A stretch of DNA of 64,000 bases, taken from NCBI GenBank assembly GCA_032622095.1, contig CP136063.1, positions 34,508,106 to 34,572,105 of the forward strand. Direction: 5' to 3'. Source of the stretch: Siphonodentalium dalli (Eukaryota > Mollusca > Scaphopoda > Gadilida > Siphonodentaliidae). Below the pieces are notes generated by a model, which made no database searches, had not been told where the DNA came from, and saw only the letters and a program-made list of their open reading frames with translations. Each line of letters opens with the position of its first letter. Within the stretch, counting starts at the first letter, position 1. The translations under genes and the position numbers were made by a program. Positions 30,567 through 41,012 of this stretch are shown piece after piece.

Positions 30567-30670
30567 GGAATAAAATGCTCGTTTTTTTCAAAAGTAGAGG
30601 TCCATATATTTGCTTTCATCCACTGCCACTGGTATCCGTTAAACACATGTATGTAACATTTGATTTCCTT

Positions 30671-31489
30671 AATGTGTCAATACAAATTATATTCTACATA
30701 GTCATAATAAACGTATTTTTAACTGTTGGATACCATAGCGGAAATGTGTCAATACAAATTATATTCCACGTAGTCATAATAAACGTCTTTTTAACTGTTG
30801 GATACCATAGCGGAAATGTGTCAATACAAATTATAATCCACATAGTCATAATAAACGTATTTTAAAGGTGGATTATCTCTGTGTAAACATGTATTATATA
30901 ACTGTTACCGGGATATCAAATATTAGATTTGAATCGAAGACTCCTGTCCGGAAATGCTTCTGTTGATTAATATTATTTTTTATTGCGAATATTTTCTGGT
31001 CTAAAAAGGTGTGTTTGTTCAGCTAACGAACAATGTTGGTTACTGTTAGCGGAGACCAGAAATTGTATTATACAATTTTGTCACAAATAAACGTTAACTA
31101 TACTCATTATCGCTTATATCTGTGGAACAAAACAATACAAACAAACAATCTGGGACATTTGACTTTCGGTGCGTAGCCATAGGAACAGCCCAGTGCTCTA
31201 TATCGCAATATGGTATCATCCGAATGATCTGTTCTAAAAATAGACACATAAACGGTCACGATTTAATATTCGAAATAAAATCAATATTAATTGATAGAAG
31301 CTTTTCCGGACATAGGTCTTCAGTTCATATATATTATTTTATACCCACGCAACTATTTAAAATGTGTTATTTAAAGAGATAATCCATCTTTAACTGTTGG
31401 CTACAAGATCGGAAAAGTGTCAATACAAATTATAGTCCACATACTTACAATAAACGTAACTATAACTGGTGGATATCATAGCGGAAATG
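30671..31489 (+). repeat. 72-bp tandem repeat, split by a MITE
   Basis: Two full 72-bp units start at 30,671 and 30,743, and a third partial unit at 30,815. Each has AATGTGTCAATACAAATTAT, a TAATAAACGT segment and CTGTTGGATACCATAGCGG. The third unit is interrupted at 30,862 by the MITE. Its remainder, starting CTGTTGGCTACAAGATCGG, resumes at 31,394, followed by one more diverged unit to about 31,489. The array reads open in one plus frame (30,575-30,865), but the periodic peptide has no other sign of being coding. Confidence 0.85.
30866..31389. mobile_element. MITE with long TIRs and TTAA duplication (full copy, 524 bp)
   Basis: The left end AGGTGGATTATCTCT and right end AGAGATAATCCATCT are inverted repeats, and similarity between the ends continues inward for roughly 125 bp. 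The element is flanked by TTAA at 30,862-30,865 and 31,390-31,393. The empty site is readable, because the interrupted 72-bp repeat has CGTATTTTTAACTGTTGG in its intact copy. There is no transposase frame. TTAA duplications are typical of piggyBac-type transposition, so a piggyBac-mobilised non-autonomous element is the best guess. The ends do not start with the CCC usual for that superfamily. Confidence 0.85.
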
Positions 31490-31562
31490 AATATGTGAAT
31501 AATAGTGTACAAATAGTCCATGATGTCATTTTCACCACTGCATGCAAAGGTGATTATTTTAT

Positions 31563-31660
31563 TATTTTTTAATATTTTATTTTTGTACTAAACTTGTTGA
31601 TATATTCATGAAATGTGAGTGCATCTATTCCGCAAATAATTGACTAAAGGGACACAATAT
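31563..31660 (+). repeat. Direct repeat, right copy (about 97 bp)
   Basis: Same orientation and roughly 88-90% identical to 29,424-29,521. The shared core includes GTACTAAACTTGTT, GAAATGTGAGTG and TATTCCGCAAATAATTG, ending in GGGACACAATA. Confidence 0.75.
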
Positions 31661-32086
31661 CTTTAACAAAACACTATAAACATCACAATAATACCCTCCC
31701 AGCATAATGACACGGGAAATGTGCTTATTGTTTTCGGTCATTTATGGCCAAATAAACAACTTTTTCGCTTCCCATGCATGTGTCTTGTTGCCGATGGAGT
31801 ACAACTCACATCATCGACAAAATTAATAAGCGGTCGACGATTTTGTGTCCCTTTAATTACAGTGCATTGTAATTATACTGTATGTATTATTATCCGCATG
31901 CTCTTAATAAAGATATATCCTGACATTCCGTTTTTTTGTGATTTGGCAAATCTTCTGATCTACGGGATACCATAAATATGCAGGTGAATACGTCATTTTG
32001 GCTAGGTCTACACTGAATACACTGTTATAAATACCCGTTAATCGACTTCACCTAACGACGTCGCCGATTAACTGAATGTGTCACAT
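31661..32086. other. No recognisable feature
   Basis: About 430 bp of AT-rich unique-looking sequence between the direct repeat and the TIR element. An open stretch on the plus strand (31,721-31,975) starts at GTG, lacks any recognisable domain and is probably chance. Confidence 0.6.
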
Positions 32087-32094
32087 GTCTATTC

Positions 32095-34203
32095 CGGTCC
32101 TACTAAACAACGAACACAAACGAACACAAACGAACATAAACGAACACAGGTCTAAATAGCGGAATAGAAGGGTGAAATTTGGTTTGTGGGTGCGTGTGGG
32201 TCCATTATATGTGTATGTGGTGTTATTTCCAACTTTGATGACTTATTTTTCGAGTTATAAGCATTATTTGAATGCAAAGCTACTAAACAACGAACACAAA
32301 CGAACATGAGATTAGCCGTATTGCAAAGGTGTTAATAAAGGTGTTAATTAACTACCGCCTTCTCTATGGCTAATACTCTGTCTCTTTGTAACTGAGTTGT
32401 TTTGACTTAGTTAGTTTGTCTTATTATTACTTCGTTTAACTTCCTTGGCATCACACTGCTCTTTCAGTAGAGCTTCAGGTACTAGAATCAAAGTTTGTTT
32501 TTATATACAATCGAATATTTATATATTATTTTACAACTCAGCCCCGGTGGAACGATGGGCAGAGTTTGTTCTCCTTGAAGTCAGTGCATGGATGAAAATG
32601 GCTGCAGCAAAATGTTGCATTATTTCAATCATTAAAATCAAGTAATGCACTTATTTGATATGAATCCAAGAAGTCTATGTTATTTTATCACATGATTAGC
32701 ACTATTTTCCTATGTAATATTCGCGCGTAATAGACACGTGTAATATCGTTGCGTGCAATGACGTCACGCTGCTCTTTGGGACAAAGTTCTCTGTCTGTTA
32801 ATTATTGTTGTTTTCGATAAAAAATTAAGCGATTATATGACCATGTGATAAAACGTATCTCAAACTCGTTCTATTTTATACGTAATTTATCAACCTCGTC
32901 CACTAAATTCTATTTGAGCCTCGGTAAACCTCTATACTCTATGTATATTTGCATACTATATGCTAACTTTCTGTCGTTTATTGGGGATCGTCTTGGTTTT
33001 TGATGCCTTCACTCTTTCCTTTTTTTTGTCCAGGTTTTTTTGCGAGAGCGGTAGTTTTGGGTATAGTTAATTGTCGTCAGTTGAAGTTTGTAATTTAGAA
33101 TTGTCACTCACAAAATTAAGAAGTCTTCGCATTAGTCTGTCTCGTTGTTCGGCCGTCATATTTGTTCAAATTTCGTGTCTCACTTCCAAAGATGATGCCA
33201 TGCCTGATAATGTAAAATCCCCTCCACTCGAATGTCACGCAGTTGGTCAGTCACTGTTTCATTTAAATTGTCTGTAAACTTGTCTGTCAATTTGTTTGTC
33301 AATTATATTATTAAAGGCACGGGAGGCCTTAGTTGTCGAAAATATTCATATTTGTTCCAATCACCGTAAACAGAAATATTTTCACAGCATATACCCGCTG
33401 CCAAGGACTCCCGCACCTTTAATGCTTTCATAATTGTTATTTGTCCAACATTTCGGAATTGTTGAATTTTGTTTTCTAGCATTGAAAACTTTCGTCTTTA
33501 GTCTTTCCATAAATGTAAGGTATCGTCTGTTGTCACATATATTTGTCAATTATGTCTGTCTGTATTTCGTCATAAATGATTTTGTTTTCTATTGTTACCA
33601 AGTCGCTCTCGCTATTGAATACTTTTCCATCTTATTGACAGTTTGATCACTGTCTGTTTTACTTAAATTACGATTGAGATTTTCCTTAAGATGCCTGGTA
33701 CATAGCGTATGCGTGTATCAGGAAAGCAAGCAGAAATAGCATTTACCAGAGTGATCTCCGAGACTGAGAAAATATATATAGTCATCTCAGAGACTTAGAA
33801 CAATGACTCACTCACATTCACTCAAATGTTTTGTTAGCTATGCATTAAAACGCCGACCTCTGATGTTTCCCCGTGTTTTTATTGCCATCAGTGATAAAAT
33901 TGACAATCATCTTGCAGTAAAAACAAGGAGACAGAGTAAGCCGTAGTTAATTAACACCTGCATGGTAGCCTCTGCACTGCCGCTAATCTTATGTTCGTTT
34001 GTGTTCGTTGTTTAGTAGTTTTGTATTAAAATAATGCTAATAACTCAAAAAATAAATCATCAAAGTTGGAAATAACACCACATATACATAGAATGGACCC
34101 ACGCGCACCCACAAACCAAATTTCACCCTTCTACTCCGCTTTTTAGACCTGTGTTCGTTTATGTTCGTTTGTGTTCGTTTGTGTTCGTTGTTTAGTAGGA
34201 CCC
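32095..34203. mobile_element. 2.1-kb non-autonomous DNA transposon with about 290-bp TIRs
   Basis: The left terminus (GGTCCTACTAAACAACGAAC, preceded by C) is inverted at the right terminus. Inverted similarity extends about 290 bp inward (32,095-32,392 versus 33,912-34,203), including subterminal tandem copies of CGAACACAAA and a shared AGGTGTTAATTAACTAC block. Both ends are bordered by the 8-bp direct repeat GTCTATTC (32,087-32,094 and 34,204-34,211), a convincing target-site duplication. The interior of about 1.5 kb has no transposase-like frame. An 8-bp duplication fits hAT or P superfamilies; long TIRs with subterminal repeats are also seen in Mutator-like elements, which usually duplicate 9-11 bp. 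Superfamily is therefore left open. Confidence 0.88.
33315..33418. mobile_element. Short nested MITE (about 104 bp) with TTAA flanks
   Basis: The ends AGGCACGGGAG and CTCCCGCACCT are imperfect inverted repeats bounded by TTAA at 33,311-33,314 and 33,419-33,422. It lies inside the 2.1-kb TIR element, so it inserted after that element or was carried by it. Confidence 0.6.
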
Positions 34204-34321
34204 GTCTATTCAGCTTAAACCGACCCAAATCATTAATCACAAGAAATTATCCCTATTCTAATAAACTTCCAATTTTATGGATGGTCACATACACTTATGC
34301 CCACATTGTATGGCACCTTAA

Positions 34322-34441
34322 CCACAGAATAATTATGAGATATTTTGCAGGATTTAATCGAAAATATGGCTTGCTGCCATTCATCGGAAAGATCACGGCG
34401 ATTTCGACTAAATCCTGTAATTTCCCATAATTATGTTGTGG
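34322..34441. mobile_element. Hairpin MITE (120 bp) with TTAA flanks
   Basis: The left arm starts CCACAGAATAATTATG and the right arm ends CATAATTATGTTGTGG. Pairing continues inward for roughly 45-50 bp, including CAGGATTTAATCGAAA versus TTTCGACTAAATCCTG. TTAA lies immediately outside both ends (34,318-34,321 and 34,442-34,445). The internal unpaired part is only about 25 bp, so the copy is almost entirely a foldback. Confidence 0.82.
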
Positions 34442-34445
34442 TTAA

Positions 34446-34756
34446 ATTGTCATATACGATGGACATCACAGTATCCGCTGGACGACGTACATGTTATCAC
34501 GCACACCACCGAAAAGAAAGATATTCCTTAATGTGTTTACGTTATGTAGGAACGTATCGCGAACCGAACATCTATCTCAACCTTCTATTAAAAGTTAAAA
34601 TCCACGATTTAGAAATATTTTAATAGCTCCAATCTATAGATCATTGCGGTCATGCAGGTGTGGATGTTGGCTGTGAAGAATGCAAAAAAGATTTAGTGAA
34701 ACAAAGATGTCGGTTATATGGTTTCCTGTTTCTGCAACATACTTTTACCTCTTCCT
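34446..34756. other. No gene; one dispersed-repeat fragment
   Basis: Contains a fragment near 34,621-34,660 (CTCCAATCTATAGATCATTG, then GGTCATGCAG) resembling the units at 35,970-36,100. Nothing else is recognisable. Confidence 0.5.
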
Positions 34757-35227
34757 TCATTTGTTTTTTCGCTTGCTTCGGTTCCATCGCGGCGAAGCAA
34801 TCGAAATGATTTCATTTAGTTCAAAAATCAAATGAAACAAGCGAAAAAATCAAACGACGAAAGTGAAAACACATGATTGTTATCTCGCTAGTTTTTTTCG
34901 CTTTCGATGGTTCTTCGCTTGCTTCGCGAAGTATCCAAAGCAAGCGAAGGAACCACCGAAACCAACAACAACGGCCAAGAACAATGGATTTGTAATCTGT
35001 TTACCGGTTTCCTGATCGGCGCCTGTGGTAAACCGGAACAGTTACTGTTTTCTTAGTTGTTGTTTGATTTTTTCGCTTGCTTCGTTTGATTTTTTCGCTT
35101 CCTTCGGTTCATGCGTGGCAAAGGACTCGAACTAATTGATATTATTTCGCTTGCGTCGCCGCAAAGAAATCGAAGCAAGCGAAGGAACCGAAACAAGCGA
35201 AAGAATCAAACGAAGGAAGCGAATAAA
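34757..35227. repeat. Cluster of inverted TTCGCTTGCTTCG-type repeats
   Basis: At least three imperfect hairpins are built from TTCGCTTGCTTCGG and its complement. One is centred near 34,810 and one near 34,945 (GGTTCTTCGCTTGCTTCG paired with AGCAAGCGAAGGAACC). A longer one joins 35,075-35,115 to 35,180-35,226 with few mismatches over about 38 bp. The segment looks like a degenerate foldback element or a self-complementary microsatellite. A short frame at 35,136-35,327 is Arg/Glu-rich only because of this repeat. Confidence 0.75.
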
Positions 35228-35379
35228 GTATGTGGCGGAAACAGAACACAATACGGTTAAGAGAAATTTTATTAATCTAGGGGTGATAACGAACATGCAA
35301 ATGAATTTTGGGAGTGATCGGGCATAAGATGCGGGCTATATAGCATCCCAAATAATTTAATGATGCAAAGTTAAGGACG

Positions 35380-36110
35380 AAAATCCAAGATGGCTGCTGG
35401 CGGCCATGTATATCATCTAAAACGGTTCAAATTTGATGGATGGTGGTGGTCATGTTTTTTAGCATAATCCAATATGGCCACCAGCGACAACGTATTGTAT
35501 TAATAAAAGGTTCAACGAACCTGTAGCTTAATAATATGACGTTTGGCCATGAGTGTTCACCACAATGGAATTCAAGATGGCTGACGTCGGGCATGTTTTG
35601 ACCAATTCAGACCAAAACAATATATCTCACATATGCATGTCAATGACAACCTCCATAACAAATTGCATAAATATCTGACAAATGGTGTAGTCCATTCTAA
35701 TGCATTCAATTTTGAAATCCAGGATGACCGCTGGCAGGCATATTTTTTCCCAAAATGAATCGTCCTCATCTATGTATTAACCTCCACGAAGCATTGCACG
35801 TTAAACGGATAAATAGGCAATGGTACGGTCTATTGTCATCATCCATCAAAAGTTCACGATGAAAGATTAATCGATCCAGGTTGCAGCCCGTGATAAGGTT
35901 AATGTGTACAGACCTACAGACGATTCTCCATAGCAATTGCTTAGCTCACTCCATCAGTTAAGGTAATAAAAACTTCAAATTTGATGAGTCCAATCTAGAG
36001 ATGATCCTAATCATACCTGGCTTGTGGTGGCAATATATTTGATCGAAAATATTTCAAATTCATTAGTTCACATCTAAGGATGATCCCAATCATGCAGCGA
36101 AACTTTAAAA
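35380..36110. repeat. Degenerate dispersed/tandem repeats (ATGGC-rich and AATCTAGAGATGATC types)
   Basis: Related segments recur: CCAAGATGGCTGCTGGCGGC near 35,385, AATATGGCCACCAGCG near 35,470, TTCAAGATGGCTGACGTCGG near 35,570, and CAGGATGACCGCTGGCAGGC near 35,718. A second pair of about 85-95 bp lies at 35,969-36,100 (TCCAATCTAGAGATGATCC and CACATCTAAGGATGATCCC). Spacing is irregular and identity low, so these are old copies. No gene is seen. Confidence 0.55.
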
Positions 36111-36287
36111 TAATCTGCACATTAATGCGGACCGCATATTTTATAATCACAATATACACGTTATACAACAGCATGCGCACGATCGGATTCTAATCTACTG
36201 GGAGATTACTCCACTTTATGTTTTAATGTTTTGACTCCCCCAAATAAATAGCTACTCTCTTGTATGTTAAATTTTATATATGTACCT

Positions 36288-36630
36288 GTCATCTCCCCTT
36301 TCTGGAGTTACATACAGGGCCGGGTCCACCAGCTGTGTCCCAGTGTGTGGGTGAGCTACCTCCACTCTAATCTTAAGCCAGTTTATTCATCGTACATATA
36401 AAGGGTAAGCAGTCATCTCCCCTTTCTCGTGTTACATACAGGGCCAGGTCCAGCTGTGAAAGTGAACTACTCTAATCATAACCCAGTTTATTCATCGTAC
36501 ATACATATATAGGGTAAGCAGCCACCCACTTTCTGGTATTACATACAGGGCATTGTCCAGCTGTGTAGGTGGGCTACTCTAATTTTAAGCCAGTTTATTT
36601 ATCGTACATACATATATAGACTAAGCAATG
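36288..36630 (+). repeat. Three-unit tandem repeat of about 110-122 bp
   Basis: The pattern GTCATCTCCCCTTTCT, TTACATACAGGGC, GTCCAGCTGTG, CTACTCTAAT, CAGTTTATTCATCGTACATA is repeated three times starting near 36,288, 36,410 and 36,519. Unit lengths shrink through small deletions. Confidence 0.85.
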
Positions 36631-37071
36631 TATCAATTGGATTCAATCTTAAAATAAAAGATGACCTCTTTGTTTTTTTGTTTTCTTTGCTGAACGACCA
36701 AAAGATTACCTGTTTGCATATATATGCCAGTAATATGATACAAAATGATAATGATTGGTGGATCGGGGCGTGCTTTACTCTGTTCTAAAGGAATCATGGC
36801 GAACATTTCCACTGACGTGACATGACAATTGCAGCTTAGCTTCACTTTTGAGTAAAGCTAATAATGACACTGTGCATATTAACTTGAACATTAAAATGGG
36901 AATAATTAAGTAGGTAATTAATGTGTGTGTGACCAACCAACCATTGGCCAACGCCATTACACATTATACAATAGCAGGTCATGCTAATGTGCAATATTGA
37001 AATACATTCTGTCCGACAGTGGCCATGTTTGTTGAGAAGTTCACATGAAATATCTGGGTTATATCGGCACG
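36631..37071. other. No recognisable feature
   Basis: AT-rich sequence without repeats or domains that I can identify. Overlapping minus-strand frames of 60-70 codons have no protein-like signature. Confidence 0.5.
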
Positions 37072-37075
37072 TTAA

Positions 37076-37200
37076 AGGTGGATTATCTCTTCCGCAACAT
37101 GATCTATATAGTTTCTTGGGTATGAAATAATAAATACGAATCGAAGACCCCTGTCCAGAAATGGTTCTATCAATTAATATTGATTTTATTTGGATTTTTT
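37076..37200 (+). mobile_element. Solo TIR of the long-TIR TTAA MITE
   Basis: AGGTGGATTATCTCT preceded by TTAA (37,072-37,075), then about 125 bp matching the terminal inverted repeat of the copies at 30.87 and 57.37 kb (including GAAGACCCCTGTCC and TCAATTAATATTGATTTTAT). No opposite end follows within 1 kb, so this is a truncated copy. Confidence 0.75.
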
Positions 37201-38042
37201 TAAATAAAATAACTCTGTGCCGTTCAATAATAACCTCAACAGAAAATTGTTTTATTGTTTCAAAATGTCTAGATTGGAATATCTGTCGAAACATTTAACG
37301 CGACGATAATTTACTTGGTTAACGCATCGACGTATATTGTATTTAATATAGATCGATGGTTAACGCAGTTAAAATTTATTACCATGATTGATTGTCAGCG
37401 GATATCGCATGCCAACAAAAAGCGGCTAGTATTCGGGATGATACCACTTGACTGCGATACGACCCGAACATAGCTGCATGTTCTAATTAATTATCAGATG
37501 TGACATGTTTATAACTGGATACTATACAGTTCATTCTCTTTTCACCAATTAATTCCAATAATTTGTGGTATAATCTACATTCGTCTATACTAGTTACTAG
37601 TTCGTAGCAGTACACTATATAATTCAGCATCAAAAATCTAAATTGCGATTCCGATCATAGTAAGTTACTATCGCCAATTGACCGGATAAACATCTGCTGA
37701 TCGTGATCGACCCTCGATATATGGACCATTGTGTGATCGACCCCTCGATGTATGCACCAGTGGTGGCACCAGAAGATTCTACAAGAATACATCCGTGGCT
37801 GATGTTGTTATCCTCGTTGAAATAATCTCATATCGGCCTCATTTGATTCACTTATTCTACATATTCTTATAAAAATAGGTTCATATTGGACCTAGCTTTT
37901 CACATAGGACGCCATCTTGTCTGGAGTCTACACGGCCACTTTTTTTTCTTGTTAACAGTGCTTAAAAGTTGAAGGACATAATAAGGAACAAAATGAGTTG
38001 GGTGAAGTTAAGTCACAGGGGCGATGCAATGGTACCCATATT
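37201..38042. other. No gene; one 30-bp tandem duplication
   Basis: The only structure seen is a 30-bp direct duplication at about 37,704-37,763 (TGATCGACCCTCGATATATG, then TGATCGACCCCTCGATGTAT). Otherwise this is unremarkable AT-rich sequence up to the left limit of the palindrome. Confidence 0.5.
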
Positions 38043-38266
38043 TGATGATACCGACCCTGTTTGGTGGCAGTCTAGACAGTTTGACCTACATTCTCCGCAG
38101 TACTCCCATTGGAGTTTGACCTATATTCTCCGCCCACGCGTCGGTCTACTTGTACCGGTTGGACATGTCCGGACATGACCCGCTGGTTATATCCAGACTT
38201 TTCCATATGAATGGTATAGTATCTACATGTATATCACGTGATGATCTCGGTGGGGTAGCTTCAGTC

Positions 38267-38388
38267 TTGAATGTTAAAGCGACACTAGGCTCTCACTGGG
38301 GATGATTATTAAAGTGACACTCACTATGGATGAATGTTAAAGTAACACTTGGCGCACACTGTGGGATAATGTTAAAGTGACACTCGTA
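38267..38388 (+). repeat. 38-bp tandem repeats at left-arm tip
   Basis: Three to four units containing TGTTAAAGTGACACT, with intervening CACTGGGGATGATTAT, CACTATGGATGAA and CACACTGTGGGATAA. The mirrored, slightly different copy lies at about 51,994-52,105. Confidence 0.75.
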
Positions 38389-38389
38389 T

Positions 38390-38712
38390 TGAAAACTTCA
38401 AAAAATTCAAAACTTCAAAAATTTCAAAAACTTCAAAAATTTCAAAAATTTCAAAAACTTCAAAAATTTCAAAAACTTCAAAGATTTCAAAAATTTCAAA
38501 AATTTCAAAAACTTCAAAAATCTCAAAAAATTTCAAAAAAGTTTAAAAACTTCAAAATACTCAAAAATTTCAAAAAACTTAAAAAACTTTTCAAAAAGAA
38601 ACAAAAATGAAAAACTTAGAAAAAAATTCATAAATTAAAAAAATATGAAAAACTTAAAAAACTTCAACCTTTTCTAAAATTCAAAAATAATTTAAAATTA
38701 AATTAAAATTAA
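38390..38712 (+). repeat. TTCAAAAA low-complexity tract, left arm
   Basis: Irregular repeats of ACTTCAAAAATTTCAAAA decaying into AT-rich sequence. The mirrored tract (51,690-51,993) differs in unit number and contains TTTGAACTTT blocks absent here. This accounts for most of the 40-bp arm length difference. An open frame through it (38,377-38,610) encodes only Lys/Gln/Phe repeats and is not a credible gene. Confidence 0.85.
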
Positions 38713-38843
38713 CTGTCTTTTAATATATCTAACCCACTGCCACTTCTAATGGTTCCACACTACACCTGAGGGGATATTGAGTGGTCTACACACGTCTCCT
38801 AAACCCTAGAATAAGATCCAGCCCATAAGAAACTCTGCCTCCT

Positions 38844-38968
38844 GCAATGCCTGTCATTCGAATCTGACGCAATCCCTACTTCTGGCGCAATGCCTGAGTC
38901 ATTCGAATCTGGCGCAATCCCTACTTCCGGCGCAACGCCTGAGTCATTGGAATCTGACGCAATCCCTC
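38844..38968 (+). repeat. 48-bp tandem repeat, left arm
   Basis: About 2.6 copies of a 48-bp unit with GTCATTCGAATCTGACGC, AATCCCTACTTCTGGCG and CAATGCCTGA. Being a multiple of three, it reads open as a 16-residue repeat, but nothing else suggests coding. Confidence 0.8.
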
Positions 38969-39291
38969 GTGAAACCTACCAGCTGACTCCACACCCATCG
39001 GCTAAGCGTTGTATCACATGCTTATTATTTGATCATATCGTGGAAATTCAATGTTTTGTCATCACTCATGAGATATAACCCATATCCACTGAAAAAGGGT
39101 GGCTATCCTCTATTTATTCATAATTTTTCTTTGTTATCTTTTTTTTTATCCCTCTTTTTTATCTACCACTTCCTGTTTTTATTCGCTCTTCTTTTTCTTA
39201 CAACTTCTAATCCCTCATAATCTTCGAATATCCACTTTCATCTCCAAGTTTTAGAAAAAAATCCTTGTTTAGTAGCACCTCCAGATGGGCT

Positions 39292-39570
39292 CTATAGAAT
39301 TTGAACGAGGCATCCATCTTGGATATTACTCTTTCTATGACTAAATCCGTTAGCACGCTCTACAGATGTCATATAGGTAGCACGCTCTACAGATGTCATA
39401 TAGGCTTCTTCACATCTTGTTTTCCATAATTTTAATAAATCGCTCCATTGACTGTAACAAATTAAATTACCCCCTCCCCCTGTATTTAGAATACATCCTT
39501 GATTATTAATATTTCCTCCTTTCATGGTGTGCATGTTCCTTGGGACATCTTTGCTAATGTGAAGCCACAC
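39292..39570 (-). CDS. Hypothetical 92-codon frame, left-arm copy
   Basis: Open frame ending with a stop at 39,292; the first in-frame ATG codes for the Met of RNMHTMKGG, about 12 codons in. The peptide has balanced composition (SQWSDLLKLWKTRCEEAY, NGFSHRKSNIQDGCLVQIL) and an in-frame 27-bp duplication giving YMTSVERAT followed by YMTSVERAN. I do not recognise a domain. It is present unchanged on the opposite arm at 50,845-51,123. It could be an exon, a chance frame or a transposon remnant. No splice or promoter signals could be assigned with confidence. Confidence 0.25.
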   Translation of the reverse strand: MWLHISKDVPRNMHTMKGGNINNQGCILNTGGGGNLICYSQWSDLLKLWKTRCEEAYMTSVERATYMTSVERANGFSHRKSNIQDGCLVQIL

Positions 39571-41012
39571 CTATTATATATATATATACAACTTTGAAAG
39601 CCCGCGAAAATATTACTCATATTATAGACTTCCCTTTGAAGACCTTTGTATGTGACAATGATCCGTAATATTGTTTCTAAGTGACACTGGCCAGTGAAAC
39701 TGATACTACGGGTATGAACTAGCCAACTTCACATCGTAACAATAATAAAAGGGACACTTCATCTATATCAGTCTCAAAACGTGTTGGTACACATCTGTGT
39801 GGAAACTAAAATCAATCACTCTTCGTCCGTCATCCGTACATAATTGTAATATAATTTTCTCAGAAACCACGGGATCCCTTTGGCTGAAATTTGGTCTCAA
39901 CATGGGATCAGAAACTATCCATGGAAGACAACAGTGTCCGTGTGGGGAGAAGCTTCGTAGTGTTTCGCTGTCGCCATGGTGTTTGTTTGGGTATAGGCAT
40001 GGGTGGTGAGTGTGGTTCTCATATGGTCTGAACTAGCCTTTACTGACTGAGGTAATTTAGTGCACATGTCATCACTTCACTGATAACCATTATATGGTCA
40101 AATCCCTACACTATCAAACGCAATGTTTCAATAATGGGTTTTCTTAAAATTTTGACTAAATATTGGTTATATTATACGCATCAGCGATCCTTCTTAATAA
40201 CGCTCTGTATATTTTCAAACGCATTGCACTAAATGGGTTTGGAATAGCCATACAGGAAAGGAGAAACTGAGGTCCTGGGTAGGTCGACTGCATATAGCAG
40301 TATATATGGGGTACAGACATGGACAGCAATGGGTTCCTCGTGGCTTCTGGTCTACACATGACATATTAAAGTTAACCACACCCATCGGCGCGCCTTTAAT
40401 GGGCTATGAAGCGCCATACAGGCTCGAATCATGGCCTTCGCCATGTGTTTCTATTTGAACCCACATTAGTAACTAAATAAAATCTTTCTCTCCAGGTTGT
40501 TTCACGCCATAACCTTGATTTGGAAAGCTTGAAGGGCTAATTAAGCTTCAATTTAAATCCCAACATTTTCTTATTTGAAGAACGTATCTGGTTAAACATG
40601 TCCACCATAGTAAGCTCATTTAATTCAAAGAGCTTCACACATAGTCCCACTAGTAATGATGTGTCGTTATTTACTGCAGAAATGGTCATATAGAATACAA
40701 TACAACACATTTTGGTCACATACCTTAAAGGTGCACGTCACTTTCGCAAGATATCGAACTGACCATGTATAGAGTGGAATGACATGTCGGGTATCAAATG
40801 TATAATCAGTTCCAGTATTTCGTCCATAAGGCAGTTTTGGTTGTAACATCATTGTGTATGACGGTTCATTCATATGATACCTTAGCGGTTGCACACGATA
40901 CTGTCTGTTGTATTTTATGTCTTATATCATGTATATTAATTGCTCCATGGATGGTAGGAGTATGGCATTGGTGTCTGGTTCTTCGATGTATTCTAGTCAT
41001 AGTTCATTCATA

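Noticed and set aside
30575-30865. 96-codon periodic hydrophobic protein
   Set aside because: It tracks the 72-bp tandem repeat and runs to the MITE insertion; no independent evidence of coding.
29424-31660. LTR retrotransposon
   Set aside because: The direct repeats are only about 97 bp, and no primer-binding site, polypurine tract, reverse transcriptase or integrase motif is seen.
38377-38610. Lys/Gln/Phe-rich protein in the left arm
   Set aside because: It is a translation of the TTCAAAA tract. The mirrored copy gives a different peptide and length.
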